Positions 8,970 through 18,682 are shown, counted from the first letter of the stretch. The stretch: 64,000 bases of DNA from Thiohalomonas denitrificans (GCF_900102855.1 NZ_FMWD01000005.1:268872-332871); one strand, 5' to 3'. Numbers and translations are program-made. The notes: a model not told the origin generated them from the letters alone.

Positions 8970-10379
8970 TCACTTGTCTTCGGCCCGGGCGCGGATCAGC
9001 TCCAGCGCCTTGTCGATGCGGCGCAGGGAGGCTTCGCGTCCCACCAGTCTCAGTGTCTCGTCGATGCCGGGAGAGGCGGCGGTGCCGACCACCGCGACAC
9101 GCAGCGGCTGCGCCACCTTGCCCATCTTCAGCTCCAGGGCAGCGGCCACCTGCTCGACAGTGGCGTGCAACGCCTCGGGGGTCCACTCCTCCAGCCCCGC
9201 CAATGCCTCCCGCATCCTGGCCAGCGGCTCCTGGGCCACGGGCCGCAGGTGCTTCTTGGCCGCTGCCGGATCATATTCGTCGAAATCGCGATAGATATAC
9301 GCACATTGCAGCGCCATCTCGGCCAGCGTGCTGGTGCGCTCGCGGTAGGCGATGACCACTTCCACCGGATCGGGACCAACAGATGGATCAATGTCCAGCT
9401 TGCCGAGCTGGTAGCTCAGGTGGCGAGCCACATAGGTCGGATCGAGACTCTTCATATAGTGCTGATTCAGCCACTGCAGCTTACTGAGATTGAGAGCCGA
9501 GGCCGAATGGTTGATGTCGCAGATATCGAACAGGCGGACCATCTCCTCCAGCTCGAAGATCTCCTGGTCGCCGTGGGACCAGCCGAGGCGTGCCAGATAG
9601 TTGATCAGCGCCTCCGGCAGGTAGCCCTCCTCCCGGTAATCGGTGACGCTGGCGGCACCGTGGCGCTTGGAGAGCTTCTGACCATCCTCGCCGAGGATCA
9701 TCGGAAGGTGGGCATAGGTCGGCGGCTCGACGCCCAGCGCCCGCAGGATATTGATTTGGCGCGGCGTGTTGTTGAGATGGTCGTCGCCGCGGACCACATG
9801 GGAGATTTCCATATCCATGTCATCCACCACCACTACAAAATTGTAGGTGGGACTGCCATCGCTGCGCCGGATGATCAGATCGTCCAGCTCGGCATTACTG
9901 AATACAACCTTGCCGCGGACCATGTCATTCACCACCACGCTACCTTCGGTCGGACTCAGAAAGCGGATCACGTGGGGCTCGTTCGGATCGATCGCCTGCC
10001 CGAGGCAGCGGCGGTCATAGCGCGGCTTCTGTTTCCTCGCGATCTGCTCCTCGCGCAGCTCCTCGATGCGCTCCTTCGGGCAGTTGCAGCGGTACGCCAG
10101 GCCCTTGTCGAGCAGCTGCTGCGTCACCTCTGCATAGCGGTCGAAGCGATGGGTCTGAAAAAACGGTCCCTCGTCGTACTCCAGGCCCAACCAGGTCATA
10201 CCCTCGAGGATCACATTGACCGACTCGGCGGTAGAGCGTTCCAGGTCGGTATCCTCGATGCGCAGCACGAACTTGCCGCCGTGGCGTCGTGCATACAGCC
10301 AGGAGAAGAGCGCCGTACGGGCGCCGCCTATGTGGAGGTAACCGGTAGGGCTGGGGGCGAATCGCGTTTTGATACTCAT
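8970..10379 (-). CDS. gltX: Glutamyl-tRNA synthetase
   Basis: 469 residues, class Ic. The HIGH-type motif reads [10 protein letters not shown] near the N terminus and the KMSKS motif reads KLSKRHGA. A Cys-rich insertion (YRCNCPKER ... RRCLG) matches the zinc-binding SWIM-like segment of bacterial GluRS. The start ATG 10379 ([14 protein letters not shown]) matches the usual protein start; an upstream in-frame ATG would add 13 atypical residues. It charges tRNA-Glu for translation and for the C5 heme pathway. The neighbouring glnS and the tRNA-Glu gene form a coherent Glu/Gln charging region. Confidence 0.97.
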   Translation of the reverse strand: MSIKTRFAPSPTGYLHIGGARTALFSWLYARRHGGKFVLRIEDTDLERSTAESVNVILEGMTWLGLEYDEGPFFQTHRFDRYAEVTQQLLDKGLAYRCNCPKERIEELREEQIARKQKPRYDRRCLGQAIDPNEPHVIRFLSPTEGSVVVNDMVRGKVVFSNAELDDLIIRRSDGSPTYNFVVVVDDMDMEISHVVRGDDHLNNTPRQINILRALGVEPPTYAHLPMILGEDGQKLSKRHGAASVTDYREEGYLPEALINYLARLGWSHGDQEIFELEEMVRLFDICDINHSASALNLSKLQWLNQHYMKSLDPTYVARHLSYQLGKLDIDPSVGPDPVEVVIAYRERTSTLAEMALQCAYIYRDFDEYDPAAAKKHLRPVAQEPLARMREALAGLEEWTPEALHATVEQVAAALELKMGKVAQPLRVAVVGTAASPGIDETLRLVGREASLRRIDKALELIRARAEDK

Positions 10380-10404
10380 AGAATCCGTCGTGTTTGGTTT
10401 GAGG

Positions 10405-10833
10405 CTATTTTTTGTCAATCACTTTCTGATCGGTCGCGCCATACGGAAAGCGCAGGTGTCCGTAACGGATCACCAGCACGGCCAGCCCGAGCACCAGCAC
10501 GGCACCAGCCACCGCCAGGATGCGCCACCCATCCATCGCCTTCATGTCAAGAATAAGATAGCGCGCCAACGCCACCATACCGATGTACAGGGGCATGCGC
10601 ACCGGGAGCTGACCGGAGTTCCAGTAGCTGGCAACCATCGCCACCACTTCAAGATATATGAACATCAGCAGCAGATCGGCCAGACGAACCGTGCCGCTCT
10701 CCACCATGTGCCAGATCTCCTGCCCGGCTGCCACAATAGTGGCCAACAGGATGATGAAGAGGCCGATGTCCTCGACCACCCCCACCGCTTGCTGGCCCAG
10801 CCGGCGCACCCCCTGCTTCTCAGCCATTTCCAA
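10405..10833 (-). CDS. PsiE-family membrane protein
   Basis: 142 residues with four predicted membrane helices: [39 protein letters not shown], a segment around [15 protein letters not shown], and [16 protein letters not shown]. The motif YLEVVAM...YW and the C-terminal RYGHLRFPY are typical of the phosphate-starvation-inducible PsiE family (PF06146), whose biochemical role is unknown. It is 25 bp upstream of gltX on the same strand and could be the first gene of that transcript. No Pho-box was identified. Confidence 0.8.
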   Translation of the reverse strand: MEMAEKQGVRRLGQQAVGVVEDIGLFIILLATIVAAGQEIWHMVESGTVRLADLLLMFIYLEVVAMVASYWNSGQLPVRMPLYIGMVALARYLILDMKAMDGWRILAVAGAVLVLGLAVLVIRYGHLRFPYGATDQKVIDKK

Positions 10834-10945
10834 AGTCCCGATGGCAAAAACAGGAAGTATACATTGGAAGCGCGTACATCCGCGAAAACCCGACCCAACG
10901 GTTTGACCACAGCCGGCAGGATGTATATCATCTGCGGCCTTCTTC

Positions 10946-11020
10946 GGGCGGTTAGCTCAGCGGGAGAGCACTGCCTTCACACGGCAGGGGTCACTGGTTC
11001 AATCCCAGTACCGCCCACCA
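10946..11020 (+). tRNA. tRNA-Val (CAC)
   Basis: 75-nt cloverleaf with encoded CCA. The acceptor GGGCGGT pairs with ACCGCCC. The anticodon stem CTGCC/GGCAG encloses TTCACAC (anticodon CAC), and the T loop is GTTCAATCC. No integrase gene or duplicated tRNA end is seen nearby. Confidence 0.95.
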
Positions 11021-11030
11021 GAAAATCAGA

Positions 11031-11060
11031 GGGTTACAGAGCAATCTGTAACCCTTTTTT
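11031..11060 (+). terminator. Rho-independent terminator after tRNA-Val
   Basis: A perfect 10-bp stem, GGGTTACAGA / TCTGTAACCC, with loop GCAA is followed by TTTTTT. It lies 10 nt after the tRNA CCA. Confidence 0.93.
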
Positions 11061-11172
11061 CGTTTTTGGGCATTTTTGGACAAAACGGAAGTTGAGGCGC
11101 TATTAGAGGAGATAATTCCTTGAAAGCCCGTGGCAACGGTCCCAGACGCAACAATGACATCTTGTTGCCGGC

Positions 11173-11245
11173 GTAGGGCGGATAAGCGTCAGCGCATCCG
11201 CCGTTTTCAGCCATATTGGTGGATGCGCTTCGCTTATCCACCCTT
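11173..11245. repeat. Dispersed palindromic repeat (GTAGGGTGGATAAGCG family)
   Basis: The arms GTAGGGCGGATAAGCG and its complement CGCTTATCCACC flank a second inverted pair, GCGCATCC / GGATGCGC. Two further copies occur at 22343-22421 and 43627-43702. The rest of the 11061-11388 spacer shows no gene. Confidence 0.85.
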
Positions 11246-11388
11246 CCCACAGACAGGCCACGAAGGCCTCTCCCAGGCTGAGAAGGCGCGCAGGTGGTGT
11301 TCATTGTATGTGAGGCCCGATCGGGGCGGTCAAAACTCGAGCCGAGCCGGTAGAGATGCCTCATGCATGACGTACTGATCCCTTCCCC

Positions 11389-13011
11389 CTATCGGCGGTC
11401 AATGCCAGAAGAGTCGAGGCGGGAGGTGACACGGTCATCACCTCCCACCAGCTCCGCGGTCAGCTTGCGGGCATGGGCCAGCTGCTCCTTCGCAAGGTGA
11501 TAGTACCGGGGATGGCTGGCGTCATGGAAAACCTCGGCAACGGCCTCAAAATCGGCAACCGCCTGGAGAGATATCTCGATGTCCCGTGTCCGCTCGGCCA
11601 GGCCCCGGCGCGCACTGCCCAGGTTTGCGCAGGTCATGGCCCAGGCGAGGGGTTTGCCCTCGCGGGACAACTCCTGCAGCGCATTTTCGTAGGCGGTGAC
11701 CGCTTCGCCCAGAAAGCTGGTGTCATTTTCTTGCTCGCCGAGTTTGTGGAGTGCGGCGCCCAGGTTGTTCTGGATCAGGGCCCACTCCGCAGGCCACTGC
11801 TCGCGGGTCAACAGCGTCAGCGCGCTGCGGTAGGCGGAGACTGCCTGTTCCAGTGCCCGCGGGTCGCCGTCCTGCTCGCCACGCACCCGTAACGCGGACG
11901 CCAGGCTGTTCTCGGTCCTGGCCCAATCGAGCGGCGCCCGTTCCCGGGTCCATTCGGTCAGCGCCTGCTGATAGGCGGCGACGGAGCGCGCCACGATGGC
12001 GCTGTCGTGCTTGAGCTGGCCCAGGGTCAACAGGGCCGTGCCCAGATGGTACTGGGTCATTGCCCAGTCCCAGGGGGTTCGTTCCCGATCGCGCGCCTCG
12101 ATCGCACGCTCGAATTCCGAGACCGCGAGCTCCAGCATGTCGAGGTCCTGTTGGCGCTGGGCAAGGAGGCCGAGTGCATTGGCAAGACCGTGCCGGCTTG
12201 CGGCCCACTCCATCGGTGTCTGCTCACGACTGCGTTCACCCAGGGCATTCTCGAACGCCTCCACGGACCGCTCCAACAGACGGATTCCTCGCCCGCGCTG
12301 GCCCAGGATACCGAGCGCATTGCCGAGCGCATGTTGTGTGGCCGACCAGTCGGCCGGCCGTTCGGATCGGGGGGCCAGCGGCAGCACGCTGTTCTCGTAG
12401 AGTTCGACCGCTTCTTGCAGGGCCTCGTCTTCGCCATATTCCCGGCCCAACTCATCCAGCACCGCGGCCCGCCCATATTCGAACTGCCACTGCATCGCCG
12501 CGTCGAGGCCCGGCACCTTCGCCACTTTGGCGTAGAGCTCAGCGGCCTTGCGATGAAGCTGCGCTGCCGCGGCCACTTCTGCCTGCCCGGCGGCGATGGA
12601 CGCAACCCTTCCGGGTGTTGCGGCACTGTCCTGCAGGCAGTGCGCAAGGGCTTCGCCGAATGCCTGCTCGGCCGCTTCCAGCGAGAACGACGGGCCGGCC
12701 TGCAGTGCCTGCCGGGCAAGCGCTACCGCAGCGGCGGTTTCACCGGCCGGGAGCTCTCCTGCCAGATCGCGAAAGGCGTGGGAACGGAGGTTGTCGAGGC
12801 GGGAACACGCTTGTCGCAGCACGCCGGGCAGTTGCTGGCGCGTTGCGCCACTGGCCCGGGCGCAAGCAACAAGAGAAGCCAGCTCGGAGGCATCGAGACC
12901 CTGCTCTTTCCCAAGGGCGTCGATATCCTCGTGATGCTCTGTCGAGCCGGTGTTTGCACGACCGGGCTCGCTTGACTCGATCGTTGACATGGAAGCTGTA
13001 TCAATGGGCAT
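11389..13011 (-). CDS. TPR-repeat protein with ~52-residue units
   Basis: 540 residues, no signal peptide or membrane helix seen. From about residue 190 to 500 the protein is an array of long TPR-like units with a repeated pattern: W at the start of helix A (ADWSATQ, MEWAASR, WDWAMTQ, LDWARTE, AEWALIQ, LAWAMTC), then LGxALxxLGxR, then LExAVxAYxxAL, then RERxP. The N-terminal 170 residues are Ala-rich helices. Such arrays often belong to signalling proteins with a fused kinase or CHAT domain, but none is present here. It lies 125 bp downstream of aprA on the same strand; a link to APS reductase is only contextual. Function unknown. Confidence 0.75.
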   Translation of the reverse strand: MPIDTASMSTIESSEPGRANTGSTEHHEDIDALGKEQGLDASELASLVACARASGATRQQLPGVLRQACSRLDNLRSHAFRDLAGELPAGETAAAVALARQALQAGPSFSLEAAEQAFGEALAHCLQDSAATPGRVASIAAGQAEVAAAAQLHRKAAELYAKVAKVPGLDAAMQWQFEYGRAAVLDELGREYGEDEALQEAVELYENSVLPLAPRSERPADWSATQHALGNALGILGQRGRGIRLLERSVEAFENALGERSREQTPMEWAASRHGLANALGLLAQRQQDLDMLELAVSEFERAIEARDRERTPWDWAMTQYHLGTALLTLGQLKHDSAIVARSVAAYQQALTEWTRERAPLDWARTENSLASALRVRGEQDGDPRALEQAVSAYRSALTLLTREQWPAEWALIQNNLGAALHKLGEQENDTSFLGEAVTAYENALQELSREGKPLAWAMTCANLGSARRGLAERTRDIEISLQAVADFEAVAEVFHDASHPRYYHLAKEQLAHARKLTAELVGGDDRVTSRLDSSGIDRR

Positions 13012-13032
13012 CGGTGCCTACCTTTTTTCAAG

Positions 13033-13132
13033 GCCACGGAGGGCACGGAGAACACGGAGAAAACCAATCCAACCACAGGGGACACGGGAGATTAATGCAC
13101 TTCTCAGTGCACTCCGTGCCCTCTGTGGTTTT
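13033..13132. repeat. Inverted copies of a CACGGAGGGCACGGAG repeat
   Basis: Between aprA and the TPR gene, a forward copy (13033-13062) and an inverse copy (13100-13132) of a CCACGGAGGGCACGGAG-type sequence flank a degenerate middle copy near 13071-13090. Together they could form a long hairpin in the aprA-TPR spacer. No T-run follows, so it is not a classic terminator. Confidence 0.7.
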
Positions 13133-13136
13133 ATGA

Positions 13137-14969
13137 CTAGTCCACGATGTGATAGACCGGGGCCTTCTCCATGGTCCACTCACCGGATTCCGGGTCACGC
13201 CGCGAAACGGTAAGGACATGCCAGTTATCATCGTCCAGTTGCGGGTGGTCGCCACGGTAGTAGTAACCCGGCCAACGCGTCTCCTGGCGGAACAGCGTGT
13301 GATGAACGACACACTCCGAAGCGAGTGCCCGGTGCTTGAGCTCCCAGGCACGCTGCAACTGATGCAGGTCTTCAGCCCCGATGTGTTCCAGGTCTTCTTG
13401 CAGGATCCGCAGATGCTCCAGCCCGCGTTTGAGCAGGGGCTCGTTGGTCATGTAGTTGACCGTGATGCCGCCGGCATACTCGTCCATGATTTTCTCGAGG
13501 CGCTGCAGACCGTGGATCGGCAGGATATAGCTGGGCGAAACGGTACCGGCGACGATCTCGTTGCGTCCGATCTCGTAGTTCTCGAGTGGTTTGTAGATCT
13601 GTTCGCGCAACTCCTCGATCTGCTTTTCGGAGACATTGACCCTGTCGTTGGCGTGGTCCCTGACATATTTGACCGCCGCCTTGGCAGCGAGTCGGCCCTC
13701 GGTGAATGAACCCGAGGAGAACGCATGCGCCGTGCCCCCCAGTGCGTCGCCGGCACCGAACAGCCCCTCCACGGTCATCATCCGGTTGTAACCCCAGAAA
13801 TACTCGTCGGGAGAGATATCCTCCGGTCCGCTGGCCCAGGCCCCGGAACAGGTGGCGTGGGAACCCATCACGTAGGGCTCCGAGGTGGTCAGTTCGGGAT
13901 TGACGTATTTCGGATCGATATCCTGGGATGCCCACACGACTGCCTGGCCCACGGTCATGCCGAGGAAGTTTTCCCAGCCCACGGTCTCCTTGTGCGGATC
14001 CTGGAACGCTTCCTTCGTCACCATGTGGATGGGGCCGCGGCCGGCCGCCACTTCCCGTACGAAGGCGTGATTACGCAGGCACGTGGGAGTCGGGTGGTGA
14101 TCGATATAGGGACCCACCATCGACTTCAGTTCGTCATACCACTTGGACTCATACTCTTCGCCGTAGGCGTTCTGCGTATAGGTCTTGAGATGCAGGAAGT
14201 AGGCACCGACCGGACCGTACCCGTCCTTGAAACGGGCCAGGACGATGCGGTTCTCCATCTGGGTCATCTTGGCGCCGACCTGAATCGGCAGCGCATAGGC
14301 CGAGGCACTACTCCAGGGCGCATACCAGGTCCGTCCCATCCCCTCGCCCACCGAGCGCGGCTTGAAGATGTGCGAGGCACCACCGGCGCCGATGATGACC
14401 GTCTTGGCCTTGTACACATGCAGATCGCCCGTGCGCACATTAAAGCCGATGGCACCGCCTACCGTGTTCGGCCTGCTCTCATCCATCAACAGGTGCGTCA
14501 CCATGATGCGGTTGTCGATCTTGTCGGCGGACTTGCGCGCGGCCTCGGCGACGATCGGCTTGTAACTCTCGCCGTGGATCATGATCTGCCACTTGCCCTC
14601 ACGCTGGTAACGGCCCGTCTCCGGATCGCGCATGATGGGCAGACCCCACTCTTCGAACTGGTGAACCGCGGAATCCACGTGTCGGGCCATGTCATAGGCA
14701 AGGTCCTCGCGCACCATGCCCATCAGGTCATTCCGTGCATAACGTACGTGATCCTCGGGCTGATTCTCGCCCCAACGCATGCCCATGTAGCAGTTGATGG
14801 CGTACAGGCCCTGGGCCACGGCGCCACTGCGATCGATGTTGGCCTTCTCAGCCACCACGATTTTCAGGTCGCGCCCCCAGTAGCGGGCTTCGTAGGCGGC
14901 ACCGGTGCCCCCCATGCCGCCGCCGACCACCAAAATATCGCACTCTTCGAAAACCGTATTGAAGCCCAT
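13137..14969 (-). CDS. aprA: Adenylylsulfate reductase, alpha (FAD) subunit
   Basis: 610 residues. The FAD-binding dinucleotide fold VVGGGMGGTGAAYEA lies at about residues 14-28, followed by a fumarate-reductase/succinate-dehydrogenase type flavoprotein fold. AprA interconverts APS with sulfite plus AMP at the FAD. In sulfur oxidizers the enzyme runs in the oxidative direction, and Sat then releases sulfate and ATP; no sat gene is in the window. The start ATG 14969 overlaps the aprB TGA by one base (TGATG), so the two subunits are coupled. The presence of aprM upstream marks the sulfur-oxidizer operon type. Length is typical for the family. Confidence 0.97.
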   Translation of the reverse strand: MGFNTVFEECDILVVGGGMGGTGAAYEARYWGRDLKIVVAEKANIDRSGAVAQGLYAINCYMGMRWGENQPEDHVRYARNDLMGMVREDLAYDMARHVDSAVHQFEEWGLPIMRDPETGRYQREGKWQIMIHGESYKPIVAEAARKSADKIDNRIMVTHLLMDESRPNTVGGAIGFNVRTGDLHVYKAKTVIIGAGGASHIFKPRSVGEGMGRTWYAPWSSASAYALPIQVGAKMTQMENRIVLARFKDGYGPVGAYFLHLKTYTQNAYGEEYESKWYDELKSMVGPYIDHHPTPTCLRNHAFVREVAAGRGPIHMVTKEAFQDPHKETVGWENFLGMTVGQAVVWASQDIDPKYVNPELTTSEPYVMGSHATCSGAWASGPEDISPDEYFWGYNRMMTVEGLFGAGDALGGTAHAFSSGSFTEGRLAAKAAVKYVRDHANDRVNVSEKQIEELREQIYKPLENYEIGRNEIVAGTVSPSYILPIHGLQRLEKIMDEYAGGITVNYMTNEPLLKRGLEHLRILQEDLEHIGAEDLHQLQRAWELKHRALASECVVHHTLFRQETRWPGYYYRGDHPQLDDDNWHVLTVSRRDPESGEWTMEKAPVYHIVD

Positions 14970-15439
14970 CAGTAATATACCCCCTGCTTGAATTTGGATT
15001 TATCAATCGTGGGTAAGCCCCCTTCGACCTTGAGCCCGTCGGGCTCGTGGCAGAGCAGCGGAGAGTCGAGTTCCTTCTCATCGGGAATCTCGTACTCCGC
15101 GAGCTTCGGGATCTTCTCGCCCCAGGGTTGGGTAGTGATGGGTGAGACGAAGTCTTTGATGCGACCATCCCGGAACTTGATACGCCAGGAGATGGTGCCC
15201 TTTTCCTCCTCGCGCAGTACCCGAACGCTGTGTCCCAGTGGCGCAAAATCGGCATAGCCCCTGACATCGATGGCGTTCATCGGGCAGGCCTTCACGCAGG
15301 AGTAGCATTCCCAGCAGAAATTGGGCTCGATGTTGTAGGCCCGCCGGTAGGTCTTGTCGATGTGCATGATGTCCGAGGGACAAATATCCACACAGTGTCC
15401 GCAGCCGTCACACCGGGTCATGTAAACAAATGTCGGCAT
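14969..15439 (-). CDS. aprB: Adenylylsulfate reductase, beta (iron-sulfur) subunit
   Basis: 156 residues with two [4Fe-4S] ferredoxin motifs, CDGCGHCVDICP (residues 10-21) and CWECYSCVKACP (about 42-53), then a C-terminal tail that wraps AprA in known structures. It passes electrons between the FAD of AprA and the membrane partner. A GGAGG box lies 8 nt before the ATG at 15439. aprM is 38 bp upstream and aprA overlaps the stop, so the three form one transcription unit. Confidence 0.97.
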   Translation of the reverse strand: MPTFVYMTRCDGCGHCVDICPSDIMHIDKTYRRAYNIEPNFCWECYSCVKACPMNAIDVRGYADFAPLGHSVRVLREEEKGTISWRIKFRDGRIKDFVSPITTQPWGEKIPKLAEYEIPDEKELDSPLLCHEPDGLKVEGGLPTIDKSKFKQGVYY

Positions 15440-15477
15440 TTCGAAATCCTCCAGATTTCCAGGTTTTTCGTTTTTGC

Positions 15478-16269
15478 TTAATAGTGACGAGGCGCTTCGC
15501 GCTTGATGCCAAGACCAAACTGTTCCGGTTTGTCCGCGGGTGGCGGCAGGTTCTGGCGGGAGCCGTCGGCTTCACCGAGGTGGCGCTGATAGGCTGCGGC
15601 CGGCTTGAAGAACATGTGTGCGAATTTCGACCAGGGCACACTGCCGAACAGTACCGTGCTGGCAATGATAAAGAGCGCGAAGAACAGCATGGACCAGAAC
15701 CCGACACCGGCTCCGGCCTGCACGGCACCCCAAAGGATAGCGAAGGTCGTCGACCCCAGCAGGGAGAGGACGAACAGGTCCGCTCTGGAGACGCGGTACC
15801 AGGGATTGCCCTCGGCAGCCACATCCACACGGATATTGAACCAGAACCAGTACCCGCCGCCGGCAACCATCAGGGCGCCGAGATACCAGAGTAGCGGCCA
15901 AATGGCAGAGGTCACCGCGTCGGCAGCCGTAAAGACCATGACGAACGTGCTGATGAGAAACAGCACAAAGCCGTACATGGTCAGCAGGTGGGCAATCCTT
16001 CGCCTCTGATTGCAGAATTCACCGGAAGCCAGGACATCATACGCGGCAGTTTTGAGCGCGATGGACGCCTTTTCGCCACCGCCGACCTCACGGGTCCGCG
16101 CCTCCCGGGACTTGACGCCGGCCTGAAAGAAGTACTTGGCGCTTTTCTTGTGCATGACGTCAACCACCGTGCCAGCCACGACGAGCAGGAGCATGACAAT
16201 CACATAGCTCTGCATGGCCGGCGGTGGAACTAGCGTGTACAGCTCAGAAAAGGGGTTGGTGGTCAGCAT
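15478..16269 (-). CDS. aprM: AprM, membrane anchor of adenylylsulfate reductase
   Basis: 263 residues with about five hydrophobic helices (for example SYVIVMLLLVVAGTVVDVM, LLTMYGFVLFLISTFVMVF and FWSMLFFALFIIASTVLFG). Conserved polar residues lie between the helices (RRRIAHLLTMYG). The family is thought to link AprBA to the quinone pool in phototrophic and chemotrophic sulfur oxidizers. The start at 16269 (MLTTNPFSELYTLVPP) is chosen because GGAGGA lies 8 nt upstream; an in-frame ATG 45 bases further up has no such site. First gene of the aprMBA operon. Confidence 0.9.
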   Translation of the reverse strand: MLTTNPFSELYTLVPPPAMQSYVIVMLLLVVAGTVVDVMHKKSAKYFFQAGVKSREARTREVGGGEKASIALKTAAYDVLASGEFCNQRRRIAHLLTMYGFVLFLISTFVMVFTAADAVTSAIWPLLWYLGALMVAGGGYWFWFNIRVDVAAEGNPWYRVSRADLFVLSLLGSTTFAILWGAVQAGAGVGFWSMLFFALFIIASTVLFGSVPWSKFAHMFFKPAAAYQRHLGEADGSRQNLPPPADKPEQFGLGIKREAPRHY

Positions 16270-16765
16270 GTTTGCACTTCCTCCGTTGATCCATTTCACG
16301 TGCAGTTTGCTCACATCCGGAAGCTTGCTCTTACAACCCGACCACGAACGCGGAAAGGTTTCTTCCCAGGATTCCCAACATGTGAGTACAGGTAAGCATA
16401 GACGCCCCTTGCGTAAAGGTAGATATCGCCTCTTCTGAACTGGCCATTGAGGAGTCAGGGGGTGGTAACAGGTAGTAAGGGTGGGGTGTGGTGGGCCAAT
16501 CAGATTTGTTGTGAAATCCGGGACGGGCCCTATCCGGATCTATGGGGGGATGCTCGGCGACCGCAGGCAGCGGCCATTTATAAAGGACGCTTTCCACAAA
16601 CTACAGCCGGGACAGCTGTATCCGGGAAACGCTGATTACAGGGTGGGAAAACGGCAGGTTAGCGCGTTGGCAGATCCCTGGTCCGATCGGCTCATCGGCA
16701 GAATTTACGGGTTTCCCTCTCCCCCGAAGAGGGAGAGGGAATCCTTTGCTCCTGCCCGAAGGTGC
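16270..16765. other. Spacer between fccB and aprM
   Basis: About 500 bp without a convincing gene. It should contain the aprMBA promoter on the minus strand, but I cannot pick out -35/-10 boxes with confidence. The hairpin at 16715-16739 lies near its fccB side. Confidence 0.5.
16715..16739 (-). terminator. Hairpin downstream of fccB
   Basis: A 9-bp stem, CCCTCTCCC / GGGAGAGGG, lies about 27 nt beyond the fccB stop. No T-run follows on the minus strand, so it may be a transcript-stabilising hairpin or a repeat rather than an intrinsic terminator. Confidence 0.4.
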
Positions 16766-18061
16766 TCACTCCATCATGTCGTTGATGACATTGCTGAACC
16801 AACTATGGGCATAGCTCACTTCCCGCTTGCGCAGTTCGGGACTGGCATTGGCCGGTGAAACGCCACCCGAGTTAGGTATCGGTTCGATGGAGTTATTGGC
16901 GGCATCCAGGGAATAAACCGCGGCAACGGAGATGCCGAAGTCTTCCCCGACGATGCTGTAGCAGGTGTTCACGAAGGTGGGATCATCCGGCTCCTGGCCA
17001 CTGAAGCGCGCCACGATCGCCGCGGCAGCCACCTTGGCCTGGGAGTTGGCGGCGTAGGCCGACTTGGGCATCTTGGAGGCACTGGAGGCATCGCCCAGAA
17101 CATAGATGTCCTTGTGCCGGCTCGATTCGAAGGTGCGCTTGTCCACCGGACACCAATCGCCCTCCACCAGGTCTGCGGCAAAGGCGATAGCACCAGCCTT
17201 TTGCGGCGGGATGATATTGACTACGTCGCCCTGGAAATCCTCGACGAAGGTCTGCAGGGTGCGGGTCCCGGGGTCTACCGCTTCGACTGCGCCGCCTTCC
17301 GCACCGCTTACCCATTCGATCATGCTGTTGTCGCTGCCGTAACCGTAGAGCTTGGTCCAGCCTTCGACATACAAACCCTGCTTGGAAAAGGCATCCTTCG
17401 GGTCGAGGATGATGATCTTGGCGCGAGGCTTGTGGTGCTTGCAGTACATGGCGATCTGCGAGGCGCGCTCGTAGGGTCCCGGCGGGCACTTGAACGGATT
17501 CTGCGGGGCGGCAATGAGCACTTTGCCTCCCTCAGGCATCGCCTCCAGCTGCCGGCGCAGGGTCAGCGTCTGGGGACCGGCATACCAGGCGTGGGGGATC
17601 TCCTCCGCAACGTTCTCGTCGTAGCCTTCAATCGCCTCCCACTTGAATCCGATGCCCGGGGAGACCACGCAGGCATCGTAGCTGAATTCTTTGCCCCCAT
17701 CGGTCTGCACCGTCTTGCTCACCGGGTCGATACCCGACACACGGTCGATGACGACCTCCACGCCATGATTGCGCAGACCGTCATAGCCGAAGGTGAGCGA
17801 ATCCAGCGTGCGGTCGCCGCTCAGTACCTCGTTGCTCATAAAGCAGGAGGTATAGTTAGGCTTGGCTTCGATGAGCGTCACCGAAAGGCCCGGGTCGAGC
17901 TTGCGCAGATACTTGGCGGCAGTGGCCCCACCCACTCCGCCGCCGACGACGACCACCCGGCGGGTGGCACCCATGGCCAGGTACGGAAAGCCCAGGGTCG
18001 CACCGAGTACGGCGACACCGCCAGCCGTTCGCATAAATGCTCTGCGATGGATATCAGTCAT
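16766..18061 (-). CDS. fccB: Flavocytochrome c sulfide dehydrogenase, flavoprotein subunit
   Basis: 431 residues. A Tat signal (HRRAFMRTAGGVAVLGATL) shows periplasmic export with FAD. The FAD-binding motif VVVVGGGVGGATAAKYL follows. Cys73 in NYTSCFMSNE is in the position that covalently holds FAD, and Cys192 (FKCPPGP) and Cys304 (DWCPVDK) match the redox-active cysteine pair. FCSD oxidises sulfide to sulfur or polysulfide and passes electrons to the FccA hemes. The start at 18061 is preferred to the ATG at 18067 because GAGG then sits 9 nt rather than 3 nt upstream. The 5' end overlaps the fccA stop. Confidence 0.93.
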   Translation of the reverse strand: MTDIHRRAFMRTAGGVAVLGATLGFPYLAMGATRRVVVVGGGVGGATAAKYLRKLDPGLSVTLIEAKPNYTSCFMSNEVLSGDRTLDSLTFGYDGLRNHGVEVVIDRVSGIDPVSKTVQTDGGKEFSYDACVVSPGIGFKWEAIEGYDENVAEEIPHAWYAGPQTLTLRRQLEAMPEGGKVLIAAPQNPFKCPPGPYERASQIAMYCKHHKPRAKIIILDPKDAFSKQGLYVEGWTKLYGYGSDNSMIEWVSGAEGGAVEAVDPGTRTLQTFVEDFQGDVVNIIPPQKAGAIAFAADLVEGDWCPVDKRTFESSRHKDIYVLGDASSASKMPKSAYAANSQAKVAAAAIVARFSGQEPDDPTFVNTCYSIVGEDFGISVAAVYSLDAANNSIEPIPNSGGVSPANASPELRKREVSYAHSWFSNVINDMME

Positions 18062-18665
18062 TTTCATTTTCCTCGATCTTCGGGTCGTGCTGGCTGCCGT
18101 AATAGTGGATGAGAGCAGGGACGGCCTGCTCGCCCTCCTCCGCGATTGCCGCATCGACCTTGCGCTCCATCTTGCGAGGCCACTCGCGCTTACCCGCCAG
18201 GAAGTCGGACATGGTGAACTCCAGGTAAGGCATCCACTGAGCGGCCAGGGTCCCGGCATCACCCGGGCGACCACCCTCTTCATGACACTTTTCGCAGTGC
18301 CTCTCGTGCAGCCGGGCACCCTTCGCGGCCAGGGCCTCGTCGTGGGGCTGCGGCCCCGTATTCAGGCGCTGCCGGGCGAAGAACCAGGCCATATCCTCGA
18401 TCTGTTCATCGCTGTAGGCCTTGGCGATGCGGTTCATGATCGTGGCGTTGTGCTGGTCGGCCCGGTAGGCCTGCATCATGTCGATGAAGACCTCCGGGTC
18501 CATCCCGGCGATGGAGGGGCTCGATGGCCCCACGCTGGAACCATCGGTGCCGTGGCAGCCGGCACAGGTAAAGGCCAGTGCCGACGCCGAGGGCCCGGCA
18601 GCGAAGGCGGCTCCGGAGAGCAGCGCCAACACGGCCAGAAGGAGATACCGAATATTATTTGTCAT
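18054..18665 (-). CDS. fccA: Flavocytochrome c sulfide dehydrogenase, diheme cytochrome subunit
   Basis: 203 residues with an N-terminal Sec signal (YLLLAVLALLSGAAFA) and two c-type heme sites, CAGCH at residues 34-38 and CEKCH at 124-128. It is the usual two-domain diheme partner of FccB and accepts electrons from its flavin in the periplasm. The last 14 bases overlap the fccB reading frame, so the subunits are translationally coupled. The multiheme cytochrome gene ends 17 bp upstream. The C-terminal tail is unusually acidic (KIEENEND). Confidence 0.9.
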   Translation of the reverse strand: MTNNIRYLLLAVLALLSGAAFAAGPSASALAFTCAGCHGTDGSSVGPSSPSIAGMDPEVFIDMMQAYRADQHNATIMNRIAKAYSDEQIEDMAWFFARQRLNTGPQPHDEALAAKGARLHERHCEKCHEEGGRPGDAGTLAAQWMPYLEFTMSDFLAGKREWPRKMERKVDAAIAEEGEQAVPALIHYYGSQHDPKIEENEND

Positions 18666-18682
18666 GGTGTCGTCTCTCCTAT

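Noticed and set aside
8961..10556. A 531-residue plus-strand frame over gltX
   Set aside because: Shadow of the synthetase gene; no recognisable domain, and it crosses into the PsiE-like gene.
6952..11020. tRNA genes as prophage or island attachment sites
   Set aside because: No integrase, no duplicated tRNA 3' end, and ordinary housekeeping genes between them.
13725..14975. A 416-residue plus-strand frame opposite aprA
   Set aside because: Shadow frame; aprA is unambiguous.
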